Source: Diprion similis
Lineage: Eukaryota > Arthropoda > Insecta > Hymenoptera > Diprionidae
Direction of reading: 5' to 3'
Assembly (NCBI RefSeq): GCF_021155765.1
Contig: NC_060114.1
Span: forward strand, 9,171,501 to 9,235,500
Length of the DNA: 64,000 nucleotides
Of the stretch, positions 28,821 through 39,000 are shown piece by piece. Position 1 is the first letter of the stretch. Each line of letters starts with the position of its first letter. The notes beneath the pieces were generated by a model that did not search any database, had not been told where the DNA came from, and worked only from the letters and a program-made list of their open reading frames with translations. The position numbers were made by a program, and so were the translations under genes.

Positions 28821-29155
28821 ACAGTTCCTACTTAAAAAGGGCTTTGTACACGGATTATTTGTTAAGTGATACATAGTAATTTATGATTAGCTTAGTGAGG
28901 TTTCAAATTTCCAGATACCAGCATTGCATTGGCTGCATAGTAGTATAAGAGTTTATGATAAATGAATAAATTTTTATTTTGAAAACTTATCAAATCTCCA
29001 CACATCATTCATCTCCTGTCAATAAATTATTATAATATTAATATATGCTCAGCCAGCGTTTCTTGTGACATACATAATGCATTTGTGAATTGAAATCCGT
29101 TCCCTCTTGAGTTGACTAGAGAAACGTGTTCCAGGCATTAAAAGCTGAATAAAAA
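28821..29155. other. Convergent 3' region of Nfs1 and the Rab-like GTPase
   Basis: The two stop codons are 335 bases apart and the genes face each other. A plus-strand AATAAA (28965-28970) and a minus-strand AATAAA (28973-28978) lie two bases apart, so each gene can end within the other's 3' UTR. Confidence 0.7.
28965..28978. terminator. Back-to-back polyadenylation signals
   Basis: The sequence aataaatttttatt carries AATAAA on both strands. The plus copy sits about 145 bases past the Nfs1 stop, and the minus copy about 180 bases past the GTPase stop. Both distances suit a poly(A) signal. Confidence 0.6.
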
Positions 29156-30014
29156 TTAGCACAAGCAGGATGGCTCATCGATTTCGTTGGAACTTGTGAT
29201 TTTGAAATGGTCCTCGTCCATGTCGTGCAGTTCCATGCGCGATCGGTTTGCCTCGACCAAATGGCGTGCAATGTCTTCGAACATTTCGTCAACCCCATTT
29301 CCAGTTTTACACGATGTTTTGTACGTCGCCGAAATCAAATTGTGACACTGTTCACTGCGAAACAAAAGTTACAACTGAAAATGAGCTTATTGATTTAATT
29401 TTTAACAAATAAATACAATATGAACGGATTATTTCTCTCACCAGAACTGTTCCATTTCTACATCTGTGACCTGCGGATCAACGCTTTCCAAGTCGCTCTT
29501 ATTGCCGCAAAGAAATATCTTGGCGTTTTCCGCGTAAGTTACAATGTCAAGAAGGTGCTGTGATAGGAGGTGAAAGGAGGTCGGGTTGTCCAGCGAAAAG
29601 ACCAATATCGCCGCCTCTGCAAATTTGTAGTAACTCGACGTTATAGAGGCAACCCTCTCCATTCCTCCCGTGTCCCATAGCTGTAGCTGGAAAGTCAGGA
29701 CCACCCTCAAGGTTGTAGAAAATTAGCCAAAATTAACAGGTGCAAATGAGTACACTTCTTCGAGACAACAAATTTAAAACTGCACATGCACGTGTGAAAA
29801 TAACTGTACAATAACAGGTAAATGTGCTACTTACACGAATCCTTTTTTCGTCAATGGTGTACTGTTTGTTGATATTGTCAAGTCCCAAGGTCGATTTTCT
29901 ATCACTGTTTGAGACGAAGGTGTTGTTTGCGAATCGCCTAAATATCGAACTTTTTCCCACCCCGTACTCACCGCATAAAATCACCTTTTGTTCGGTTACC
30001 TTGATGGTAGCCAT
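29156..30014 (-). CDS. Divergent Rab-family small GTPase
   Basis: Three exons (29835-30014, 29442-29686, 29156-29354) join in phase to 207 residues. The G1 P-loop is GEYGVGKSS (15-23), the G4 motif is NKSD (122-125), and a G5-like TSCK follows. Switch II is unusual: WDTGGMER (64-71) has Gly where nearly all Ras and Rab proteins have DTAG. The protein ends in Cys-Leu-Cys, the CXC type that Rab geranylgeranyl transferase modifies, so a membrane-bound trafficking role is likely. It resembles the poorly studied RabX-type GTPases of insects, but I cannot assign a subfamily. The start is a clear ATG immediately before the first beta strand. Confidence 0.88.
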
Positions 30015-30398
30015 TTGTTTACGCTAAAACAATACTACCGATCATTGTTCAATGGGTTATATTTCCCACGCGTATTATTACCGATTATAACTACAGACGC
30101 TTATGCATGTGTACATACATACACACAATAGCAACAATTAAAAAACATTCACGCAGTTTCAGCATCTCTATTCAGTCATAGACTTCTCGTTTAGCTCATA
30201 GATGGCGCAGGCTGTTCTAAAACCGAAAAACCACGCTAGTCGTCTAACTACGCGCATAATTAGCCGAACTACTAGCAAAACAGCCAGGAAACTTGCTACA
30301 TTCACATTTGCAGTCTTTACTTTATTACATGGTTTATTTTTACACATCAACTTAACATATGTTCCTTGCAATTAGTTCGATAGGCAATATTCGATTCA
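30015..30398. other. Spacer between the GTPase and LAMTOR4
   Basis: These 384 bases separate two minus-strand genes and hold the GTPase promoter and the LAMTOR4 3' UTR. I see no conserved element. The open frame at 30168-30371 is hydrophobic and unsupported. Confidence 0.5.
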
Positions 30399-30786
30399 TC
30401 AGGCAATCACTGGCTGTTGCTGTTCTTGAGATGAGATCAACGCGGTTATCTTTTTCTTGACAATGTGAACCTTTTTGTTTGACAGGCATATGACGTAGCA
30501 GTGATCTCCGTAGGTTATTGATATTTTGTTGAACGTTTCATCGGACGCGAACGCCTTAGGATCGATTGTATCGGTCAGAGTGATCAGGCTCATGATAATG
30601 TTTGCAACTCTCTCGTCGTTCTCCAGCTCTCCACCTGACTGAAATCAAAGAATTGAAAGAAAACGAAAGTAAACAACAATGATGAAGCTCTCGACTTGTA
30701 TCGCCTTGTCATACCGTGAGCACAGCCCCGTCCTCTTTTAATACCAAATAACCGATTTGCTCGGGTATTCGCTCCATCGACAACAT
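30399..30786 (-). CDS. Lamtor4: Ragulator complex subunit LAMTOR4
   Basis: This is a roadblock-fold subunit of Ragulator, which anchors Rag GTPases on lysosomes for amino-acid signalling to mTORC1. Two exons (30715-30786 and 30399-30638) give 103 residues; human LAMTOR4 has 99. Family matches are ERIPEQIGYLVLKEDGAVL at the N-terminus, SGGELENDERVANII across the splice, FNKISITYGDHCYVICLS and the C-terminal VHIVKK. The start chosen is MLSMERIPEQ; the next in-frame ATG, three codons on, is also possible. The gene diverges from IDH. Confidence 0.93.
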
Positions 30787-31957
30787 TTGCAGAAAACCTA
30801 GCAGATATTTGTATGTCGAGGAATGGTAGAATTCACGTAAGCACTGGGGAGCCGGATAGCAAAATTGCCTTTGCGAAGAGTTGTCACTTGTCAACACAAA
30901 AGACCAGTGGTTTGACGTGTTTGGTGATAGTCTGCTGCATACGACGCGACAGCAAGAGCGCGATGTATTTTTCTGCCTTCTGAGACTTCAATGTAGCCAA
31001 GCGGCCAACTTCGAAAACCTGGAAATCTGGATGTATCATTCAGCGTTCGTTCACCGTAGCGCTGCAATCCACTCCCCTAGTAATTCTTTGGTCTAGAGTT
31101 CACTCTCTAGCTAGTGAGTGCTGAAAATGGCCAAACTCTCGGAAATTCACGCTTTATTTTTCTGTAGGAAGGGTTCACATTACTGATATCTACTGTGTAC
31201 AAGTAGAGGTCAGTGGTTTACATATTAGACAGATTATTACATTTCAGTGTAGATAATGTAGTAATTTTATCTTTGTTTTGACTTTGAAAATAAATATCTC
31301 GTTTTATCCTGAAGCATTGAAAAGACGTTATTATCACGCACGATCCTCACAGAAATTGCTCATTCAGTCCGCTTTTTATACAACACAATATCTGTAACGT
31401 ACAGCATGTTTCGGGGCAAAATGAAAAAATATTACGGATCGTATTTATGTGTAGATATCCAAAAGATCAGCTGTTTTTGGTGCGATATTCAATGACGTAT
31501 GCCCCCACAAAATGATTCGGAGAAAGTTAAATTGCCTCTCGGGCACGCTTTCGGGTCTCGACCGATTGATTCGACGGCTAGTCGCTATAGTTAGCACAGA
31601 GACCAGTGGCAGAAACCGATTGCGTAACCGATTCCCGTTAAAAGAATAGCGCGCGTCAGCAACACTCTTTAACGTCTAGGATTCGCTATCAATTTTATGT
31701 AGGGGTGGCATCAATTGACCCGTCAATGACAATAAACCGTTGGTTTATTATACTCTTCGGACCCGAGGAGCGCGTCCAAAGGTCCTCGGGGTACACAACT
31801 TGGCGCGAGAGATAACACATCCCGGGAACCCGGTCGACGGGACCAGTGACGGTGCAACTCTAGGATCGTTCGATACGCGATACGCAGCCCGGTCCGGACA
31901 CGTACTCATCGTATCCCCTAGTCGTATAATCCAAGAATAATAACAATAACAGGCGCC
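30787..31957. other. Bidirectional promoter region, LAMTOR4 and IDH
   Basis: About 1.17 kb separates the two divergent start codons and must contain both promoters and 5' UTRs. No TATA box or coding frame stands out. The part nearest IDH is GC-richer. Confidence 0.55.
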
Positions 31958-33970
31958 ATGTTCCGTTCCTTGACTCGCTTGCTAGGACCGAGTGCCACCG
32001 GGGACAGTGCGGCTCGATTACTTCGCTGCAGTACGTCGTCCGTCGCTCTGCTCGACCGCAACTCTTCACCCGACGCATCGCGCAGGCGAAACCTTACGTG
32101 GACGAGACAGACGTCGAGAAACTTCAGCTCTACGTCGATCGCAATGGCTAAGATCAAGGTATCTATGAATGTACATATTTCATCCTTATCCATCACGTCT
32201 TCCCCGTGGCGACGCCCCGTTGTTGGGCCGATGTATCTGTATCTGCGATTTAAAAAAAATTAGAGCCTCATTCGGCCGGTTGCGATTGCCGCGGATCCGT
32301 TTTAAACAGTTCCTTTATTGATGCCGCGATTTTCTTTTCGGCGAACTGCATTGCTTGCGGTATTCCGTATCTATTGCATGATTAAAACCTCGTTTCAAAC
32401 CACCTTGGATGATAATGCACATTACGGTGCAGAGGTCGATCCCCCTCCTTTCCTCCCTCGTTTAGACTAATGCCGTCGTTTGCCGTGGAATGTCGATGGT
32501 TTCACTTGAATAGAAAACAAGCCCGACGTAGAGTGAAAGTTGATAAGTTTCTTATGATATGGTTCATACTACAACGTGGATATTACAGGGATTATTATCT
32601 CGCGCGATATAAGCCGTAATAATCAATTGATCGATAGTTTGATTATTGTTCGAAATCTCGGTTCACGATTAGATTGTGTAATGAAATTATGTTGTAAATA
32701 AGATGATCAACAGTTTCTTATGAGAATACCTAAAGAAACAGCAATTTTCCAACAGGCTGGACCCGTCGTTGACATTCTTGGGGATGAGATGACTCGTATC
32801 ATCTGGGACTCCATCAAGAACAAATTGATACTCCCGTTCCTGGATATTGAGTTGCACGTTTACGATCTGGGTATGGAGAACCGGGACGCGACTAATGACC
32901 AGGTAACGGTAGACTGCGCGGAGGCTGTAAAGAAGTATAACGTGGGCATCAAGTGTGCGACGATAACTCCGGACGAAAATCGCGTCAAGGAGTTCAAGCT
33001 AAAGGAAATGTGGAAGAGCCCCAATGGCACCATCAGGAATATACTGGGTGGCACTGTTTTCAGGGAAGCTATAATCTGCAAGAACATTCCACGGCTGGTG
33101 ACTGGTTGGAATCAACCCATTATTATTGGTCGTCACGCTCATGCTGATCAGTACAAGGCCACAGACTTTGTGGTACCAGGTGCCGGTAAACTGGAGATAA
33201 CCTGGACAGGTGAATCTGGCGACAAAATCCAGCACACCGTCTACCAGTTCAAGGGGGCTGGCGTCGCTCAGGCCCAATTCAACACCGATGAGAGCATCCG
33301 CGATTTTGCCCACAGCTCCTTCCAGTACGCTTTGTCCCGGACCTACCCGCTCTATCTTTCGACCAAGAACACCATCTTGAAAAAATATGATGGCAGATTT
33401 AAAGACATTTTCCAGGAGATCTACGAAGCCGAGTACCGTTCCAAGTTCGAAGCGAAGAAAATCTGGTACGAGCATCGGCTCATCGACGACATGGTTGCCT
33501 ATGCTATGAAGTCCGAAGGTGGCTTTGTCTGGGCCTGCAAGAACTACGACGGAGACGTACAGTCTGATTCCGTTGCTCAAGGTTACGGGTCTCTGGGTTT
33601 AATGACCTCTGTCCTTCTCTGCCCTGATGGTAAGACGGTCGAAGCAGAGGCCGCACATGGAACGGTCACTCGGCATTACCGCCAGTATCAACAGGGTAAG
33701 GAGACATCCACCAATCCTATTGCCTCAATCTTTGCTTGGACAAGGGGTCTACTGCACCGTGCGAAGCTGGACAACAACAGCCAGTTAAAGAAATTCGCAG
33801 AGTCTCTGGAGAAAGTCTGCATCGACACAATCGAGGCTGGAAGTATGACCAAAGATTTGGCCATCTGTATCAAGGGCATGAACAATGTCAAAAGGTCAGA
33901 CTACCTTGAGACGTTTGAGTTTATGGATAAGCTCGCTGACAATTTGAAGAAGGAACTGGCCAAGGTATGA
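31958..33970 (+). CDS. Idh: NADP-dependent isocitrate dehydrogenase
   Basis: This enzyme oxidatively decarboxylates isocitrate to 2-oxoglutarate, making NADPH. Two coding exons (31958-32158 and 32756-33970) give 471 residues from the first ATG. Residues 1-62 are rich in Arg, Ser and Leu with few acids, like a mitochondrial presequence. A second in-frame ATG (M63, MAKIK at 32144) matches the start of cytosolic IDH1 and would give 409 residues. Family blocks include [41 protein letters not shown] (R193, equivalent to human IDH1 R132), [19 protein letters not shown] and [12 protein letters not shown]. The ATG at 32720 lies inside the intron, upstream of acceptor CAACAG, and is not used. The C-terminus is LAKV. 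Confidence 0.95.
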
Positions 33971-36036
33971 CTGCAAACGTACAGGCTCTCTGATCCCCGA
34001 AGATCGAAGCTTTGAGCCCAGGAAAGAGCTGCCGCTTCATTTATTCCAGAATGTATTGCCAGTTTTTCAGTTTAAACCTTTCAGGGGTGTTTATTGGATG
34101 AGGAAAATAATTTTTTTTTTTTAGACAATACATGCGTTTAATAGCACAACTCTCAAGTATTCATAAGTATAAAAATGCCATTGTTATTACAGGAACTCTT
34201 TGCCTGTAAAATATTTTTGTAAACCTATAAGACAAAAGATAATTTTTTGTCTGGTTTTCAATGTATAAACAAAAGGTTTTATAAATATGTTTTACAATGA
34301 TTTCACCATTAGATTACCTCATTTATAGAAACTCTAACAACCTTGTGCGAATATCGTTGGATTATCGGTAGCCTCGCATTGGTTCGAGATAACTGTAAAC
34401 TGATATGAAATCTCACTCTCCAGCTACTCTGTATTTAAATTATATAACTTCAAGACTTCCTGAGTAGCCATGGTCAAAGATCAAGTTGGATACTTGAATT
34501 GCGTATAGTTTACGTAACTTCACAACTTGAACGTTGGTAAAAAAAACACAGTTTCTTTTCCATCCATATTCAAATTATCGGTAACCGGTTACTTCTTCGT
34601 CTGGCTGATTGTAATTAAAGATTGATTTCAAGAAACCAGTAATCGATGAGTAAGCCCTAAATACGCATAGCACTGAAGAAGATAATGCCGCATTTATTTC
34701 CGAACTATCGACGCTGGATGAGTTCCTCTTTTTTCTTCATTCCCATTTGTACAGACATCGTACAGAGTTTGGAACAGGTCACATAAGGTCATTGGACTGG
34801 GAGAATCCAGTGTTATGCATAACTTCTGAGAAATTGCGTCACCGAGAGTGAGAGGTATGCATTATCAAAAACCCTCTTGGCCATCTAACTATCCGAATAG
34901 AAGACTTCTAGCCAACTGTATCGGAATTTTTTTACCATAGATGGCTATAGAGCTATAGTATCGGCAGTGAGTGACACAATGCAGCCTTATCATTTAACGG
35001 AATTGAATTGTCGGCCAAATAAGATGATATATTGTAGACACTACTTCGTGGTAAGCGCGTATTTTGTTGCAGTTTTAAATTACGTTACCTTCAAAAAGCC
35101 TCTTGACTATCTAACTATCGGAACAAACGGCTTCTGGCCAACCGTACGGGAACTTCTTTACCATGGAGAGATATAGTACCGGTAGTCAGTAATGAAATGC
35201 AACCTTATTATTAGACGGAATGACGGATTACCCGCCAATGCGATATTTTGTGCATACAATTTTGCATGGTAATCGCGTATTTCATTGCAGTTTTATGTTA
35301 CATTACATTACACTCTGATAAAGGAGTGTAATTATAGTACCGGACGAATCGAACGCAGCCCACGGCGCTCGATCAGTTGTTCGCCTTTCGTGCTCGCTTC
35401 ATCGCCTTCTCCTCCTCCTCCTCCACCGACAGCCCGTCGTCATCGTCGCGGAATAATTAGGAAAATAGATCGTCTGATACACACGGTTAAAATTCGGTAT
35501 GCCTCGATCGGTGGAAAGACGTGCTATATCCCATTGAAGTGAGATTAAATAAGGCGTAGGAAAAAGGGAAGTAGGAAGAAAAAGAGACCTAACGAAGAAG
35601 AGACGTACGTGTAAAGGCCGACGTCGTGAGGCAGACGCGTTTAAATAACACAGGGAAAAATTGACGCGAGTGTTCTGTGTTTTGGTGGCGCGACTCCATT
35701 TTATTCCTACCACTACCCACCACACGGCCCCGCGATAACGGGTAATTTTTGATGCCTTGTTTTTCTGCAAATAACCGACATTGACTGGTCGTTCGTTCCT
35801 CGTTGTTTCTCACCGTCGTGTGAGCGTCGATATTATTCCTCGTACCTACCGTTGCGAAATACGCGTCGCCCCCGCGCCCGCCCCTGGCCTCGATGCGTGA
35901 ATGACACCGTTAAAGCTTTGTAAATGTGTGTACGGAGATCGAGATTTTCGCTGACTCGATTTTTTAGTGTTGGTAGTAATAATACCGAAGTGTCAAGCTG
36001 AACGAAGACCCTTGAGGAGATTTTTTACTACTGAAA
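33971..36036. other. Intergenic between IDH and Cul3
   Basis: The first kilobase is AT-rich and includes the IDH 3' UTR. A diverged tandem duplication lies at 34866-35309. From about 35390 to 36036 the DNA becomes GC-richer, with a ctcctcctcctcc run at about 35409-35422, and probably holds the Cul3 promoter and 5' UTR. No other gene is seen. Confidence 0.6.
34866..35309 (+). repeat. Diverged tandem duplication, unit about 220 bases
   Basis: Copy 1 (34866-35089) and copy 2 (35093-35309) share collinear blocks: aaaa(a)ccctcttg or gcctcttg, atctaactatc, cttctggcca (or ttctagccaa), tttaccat(a/g), tatagta, cag(t)gagt or cagtaatg, aatgcagcctta, and gtaa(g/t)cgcgtatttt...ttgcagtttta. Substitutions and small gaps show that the event is old. 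I do not recognise the unit. Confidence 0.75.
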
Positions 36037-39000
36037 ATGATGAAGAGCGGCGCGACCCACAAGAGAGAAAAAATGCGGATACGCGCGTTTCCGGTAAGAC
36101 GATTTCTCACGTATCTTATTTATCTCATAGACGAATTTGCATGCTTGTTGAAGTGAAGGAACAAAAACCCGCTGCTCCTCGCCTCTTGACTCTGGCAGTT
36201 TTCATATTGTCACCTTCTCACGATGCTCGACGCTCGAGTTCGTCCGATTTCACGCACTGTCATTTAAATGAAAATATGTCCACCCGTCATTCTCCCCACC
36301 TCCTTCTCCACCTCCTCTTTCCCTACCCCTTTAACCTAGATCACACCGAGTATAACCACATAATAATATAACATATTTGATCAGCTTTCACTTTCGGGCC
36401 CTTTGTATATTGTACCGAGATAGCAAAACCACAGCAGCCTACGAAATGCGCACTGGTTCGGTGAAAGAGGCTGATGTGTTTTTTTTCCCCATTCTCACCC
36501 CCAAATTGGAGACAGTTGCCTTAGCAGTTGTAAAGACAATGGAACGGAGTATGCTTTTCACTTTTTTTCCCCTACAAATCCAAAAAACGAAATTTTTCAC
36601 CCTGACCAAAGCTACTTTCGCCAAATTTTCAAGTCTAAAGTCTGACAAATCACCAAAACTACCAACAGGCCGCATGGTTGCCTGTTCAAAGGACTCGGCC
36701 TGGATGTAGAAAATCCAAGTTAGTGACAGCGGCAATCACGTCTTTGCTGACGCCACATTGACAAGCCAAGGTTAATTTCGAGGGTTCTTGATATGGCGCC
36801 TAAACTGATTGTCGCATAAAACGATAGGCTAAAGAGAGCAATCGAGCCATTACCGCACTGAGAAGGATTGAATAAAAATCCAACCATGGAGCGTGGTCAA
36901 CTCGTAAAACCAACAACCCAGATTGCGCACGGAGCGCTCGGTGAAATAGCTACTATCTCGGGACTGTTTCGAGCAGGGAATCCGAGCTCTCTTGTGATTG
37001 TCGACACCCTTGTGAGGGACACTGTCTATTAATTTGTCAGATCGGCGTTGAGTTTTTATTCTCAAACCCAAATGCTTTGTTTTCAGATGACCATGGACGA
37101 GAAGTATGTGGAGAGTATTTGGGCATTATTGAAGAATGCCATACAAGAAATACAAAAGAAAAACAACTCCGGCCTGAGTTTTGAGGAGCTGTACCGCAAC
37201 GCATACACCATGGTCCTTCACAAGCATGGCGAGCGTTTGTACACTGGGTTGAAAGAGGTTGTTACGCAGCACCTGGAGTCAAAAGTTCGGGAAGACGTGC
37301 TGCGCTCCCTTCACAACAATTTTCTCCAGACACTGAATCAGGCTTGGAACGACCACCAGACCTCCATGGTTATGATTAGGGACATACTAATGTACATGGA
37401 TAGGGTTTACGTGCAACAGCACGATGTCGACAACGTCTACAACCTGGGTCTAATCATATTCAGGGATCAGGTAATGCAAGATCGAATCTGTTTCTTTCGC
37501 TACACCCGTAGAATCCTTTTGGATGAACCGTTATTTATTTCAGGTAGTCAGGTATGGCTGTGTGAGGGATCACCTACGCGAGACGCTCCTGGGAATGGTA
37601 GCCAGGGAGAGAAGGGGAGAGGTCGTCGATCGAATCGCGATAAAGAATGCTTGTCAAATGCTAATGCTGCTCGGTATCAACTGTCGCCAAGTTTATGAAG
37701 AGGATTTCGAGAGGCCTTTCTTGCAACAGAGCGCTGAATTTTACAGGGCTAGTTTTACTATTATTTTCTCAAAACCACGTCAATTGTCCTATTAATTTTC
37801 AATTAATCACGTTGAACTTTTATACAAATATCAACAGATGGAGTCGCAGAAGTTCCTTGGCGAGAACAGCGCCTCTGTCTACATAAAGAAAGTTGAAGCT
37901 AGAATTCTTGAGGAGTCTGAACGGGCGAAGCACTATCTGGACGAATCCACAGAGCCAAGAATAGTCGAAGTGGTGGAGGAAGAGTTGATCAAAATACACA
38001 TGAGAACCATCGTTGAGGTGAGAACAAGATTTTGCAGCAAATTTCATGCATATCAAATCTTTGACACACGTTACAGAATTGCTCTGAGGCCTTGTACACT
38101 TTGAAAAAATCAAACGAATGTTGTTGCAGATGGAGAACAGCGGTGTGGTGCATATGCTGAAGAACCAGAAAACCGAAGACCTTGGGTGCATGTACAAATT
38201 ATTCGCGAGAGTAACAGATGGATTGCGCACTGTATCAGATTGCGTGTCGCAATTCCTTAGAGAGCAGGGACGAGCCTTGGTCCAAGAAGAGCATGAGCCA
38301 ACCACAAACGCGATACACTTTGTGCAAAATCTGCTGGACTTAAAAGATCGTTTTGACCATTTCCTGCACCACTCGTTTAACAATGATAAACTGTTCAAAC
38401 AGATGATTGCGTCGGATTTTGAACACTTTCTGAATCTAAATTCAAAGAGCCCTGAGTATCTTTCTCTCTTCATTGATGACAAATTAAAGAAAGGCGTAAA
38501 GGGGGTAAGTTAAACGCGGCTTGGTATGAAGATCTTTTCGTGCTGAGTTTGACCGACATGTTACTTTCCACAGATGACAGAGCAAGAGATCGAAGGTGTG
38601 CTCGACAAGACGATGGTTCTCTTCAGGTTCTTACAAGAGAAGGATGTCTTTGAACGATACTACAAACAGCATTTAGCCAAGCGATTGCTTCTGAATAAAT
38701 CCGTCTCCGATGACAGCGAAAAGAATATGATCTCAAAGCTAAAGGTACATGGTTCATGATTGCATCTCACAAACGCGCTTGTAGAGGCGCTGACACCTAG
38801 TTTCATTCGACACGCTTTGGAAAACTGAGGATAGAGTAAATTTTCCCATTGGATAGTGTGAAAATTTTAAATGGCTAGTTCTGGCAGACACAGGGCGCGT
38901 TCAACGTGGACGTGGACATCTTGATCGCAATGAAAAAACTGAACGCTGAGCCACCTAAAGATTCCCAGGAGTCGTTCTTCCGTCAAAGGTCAAAGGGCTA

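Noticed and set aside
32720-32755. ATG at 32720 as the IDH start
   Set aside because: It lies inside the intron just before acceptor CAACAG; using exon 1 gives the conserved N-terminus in phase.
36377-36735. Overlapping ~100-codon open frames on both strands in Cul3 intron 1
   Set aside because: No recognisable domain, no splice or promoter context; possibly a repeat fragment, but nothing supports coding.
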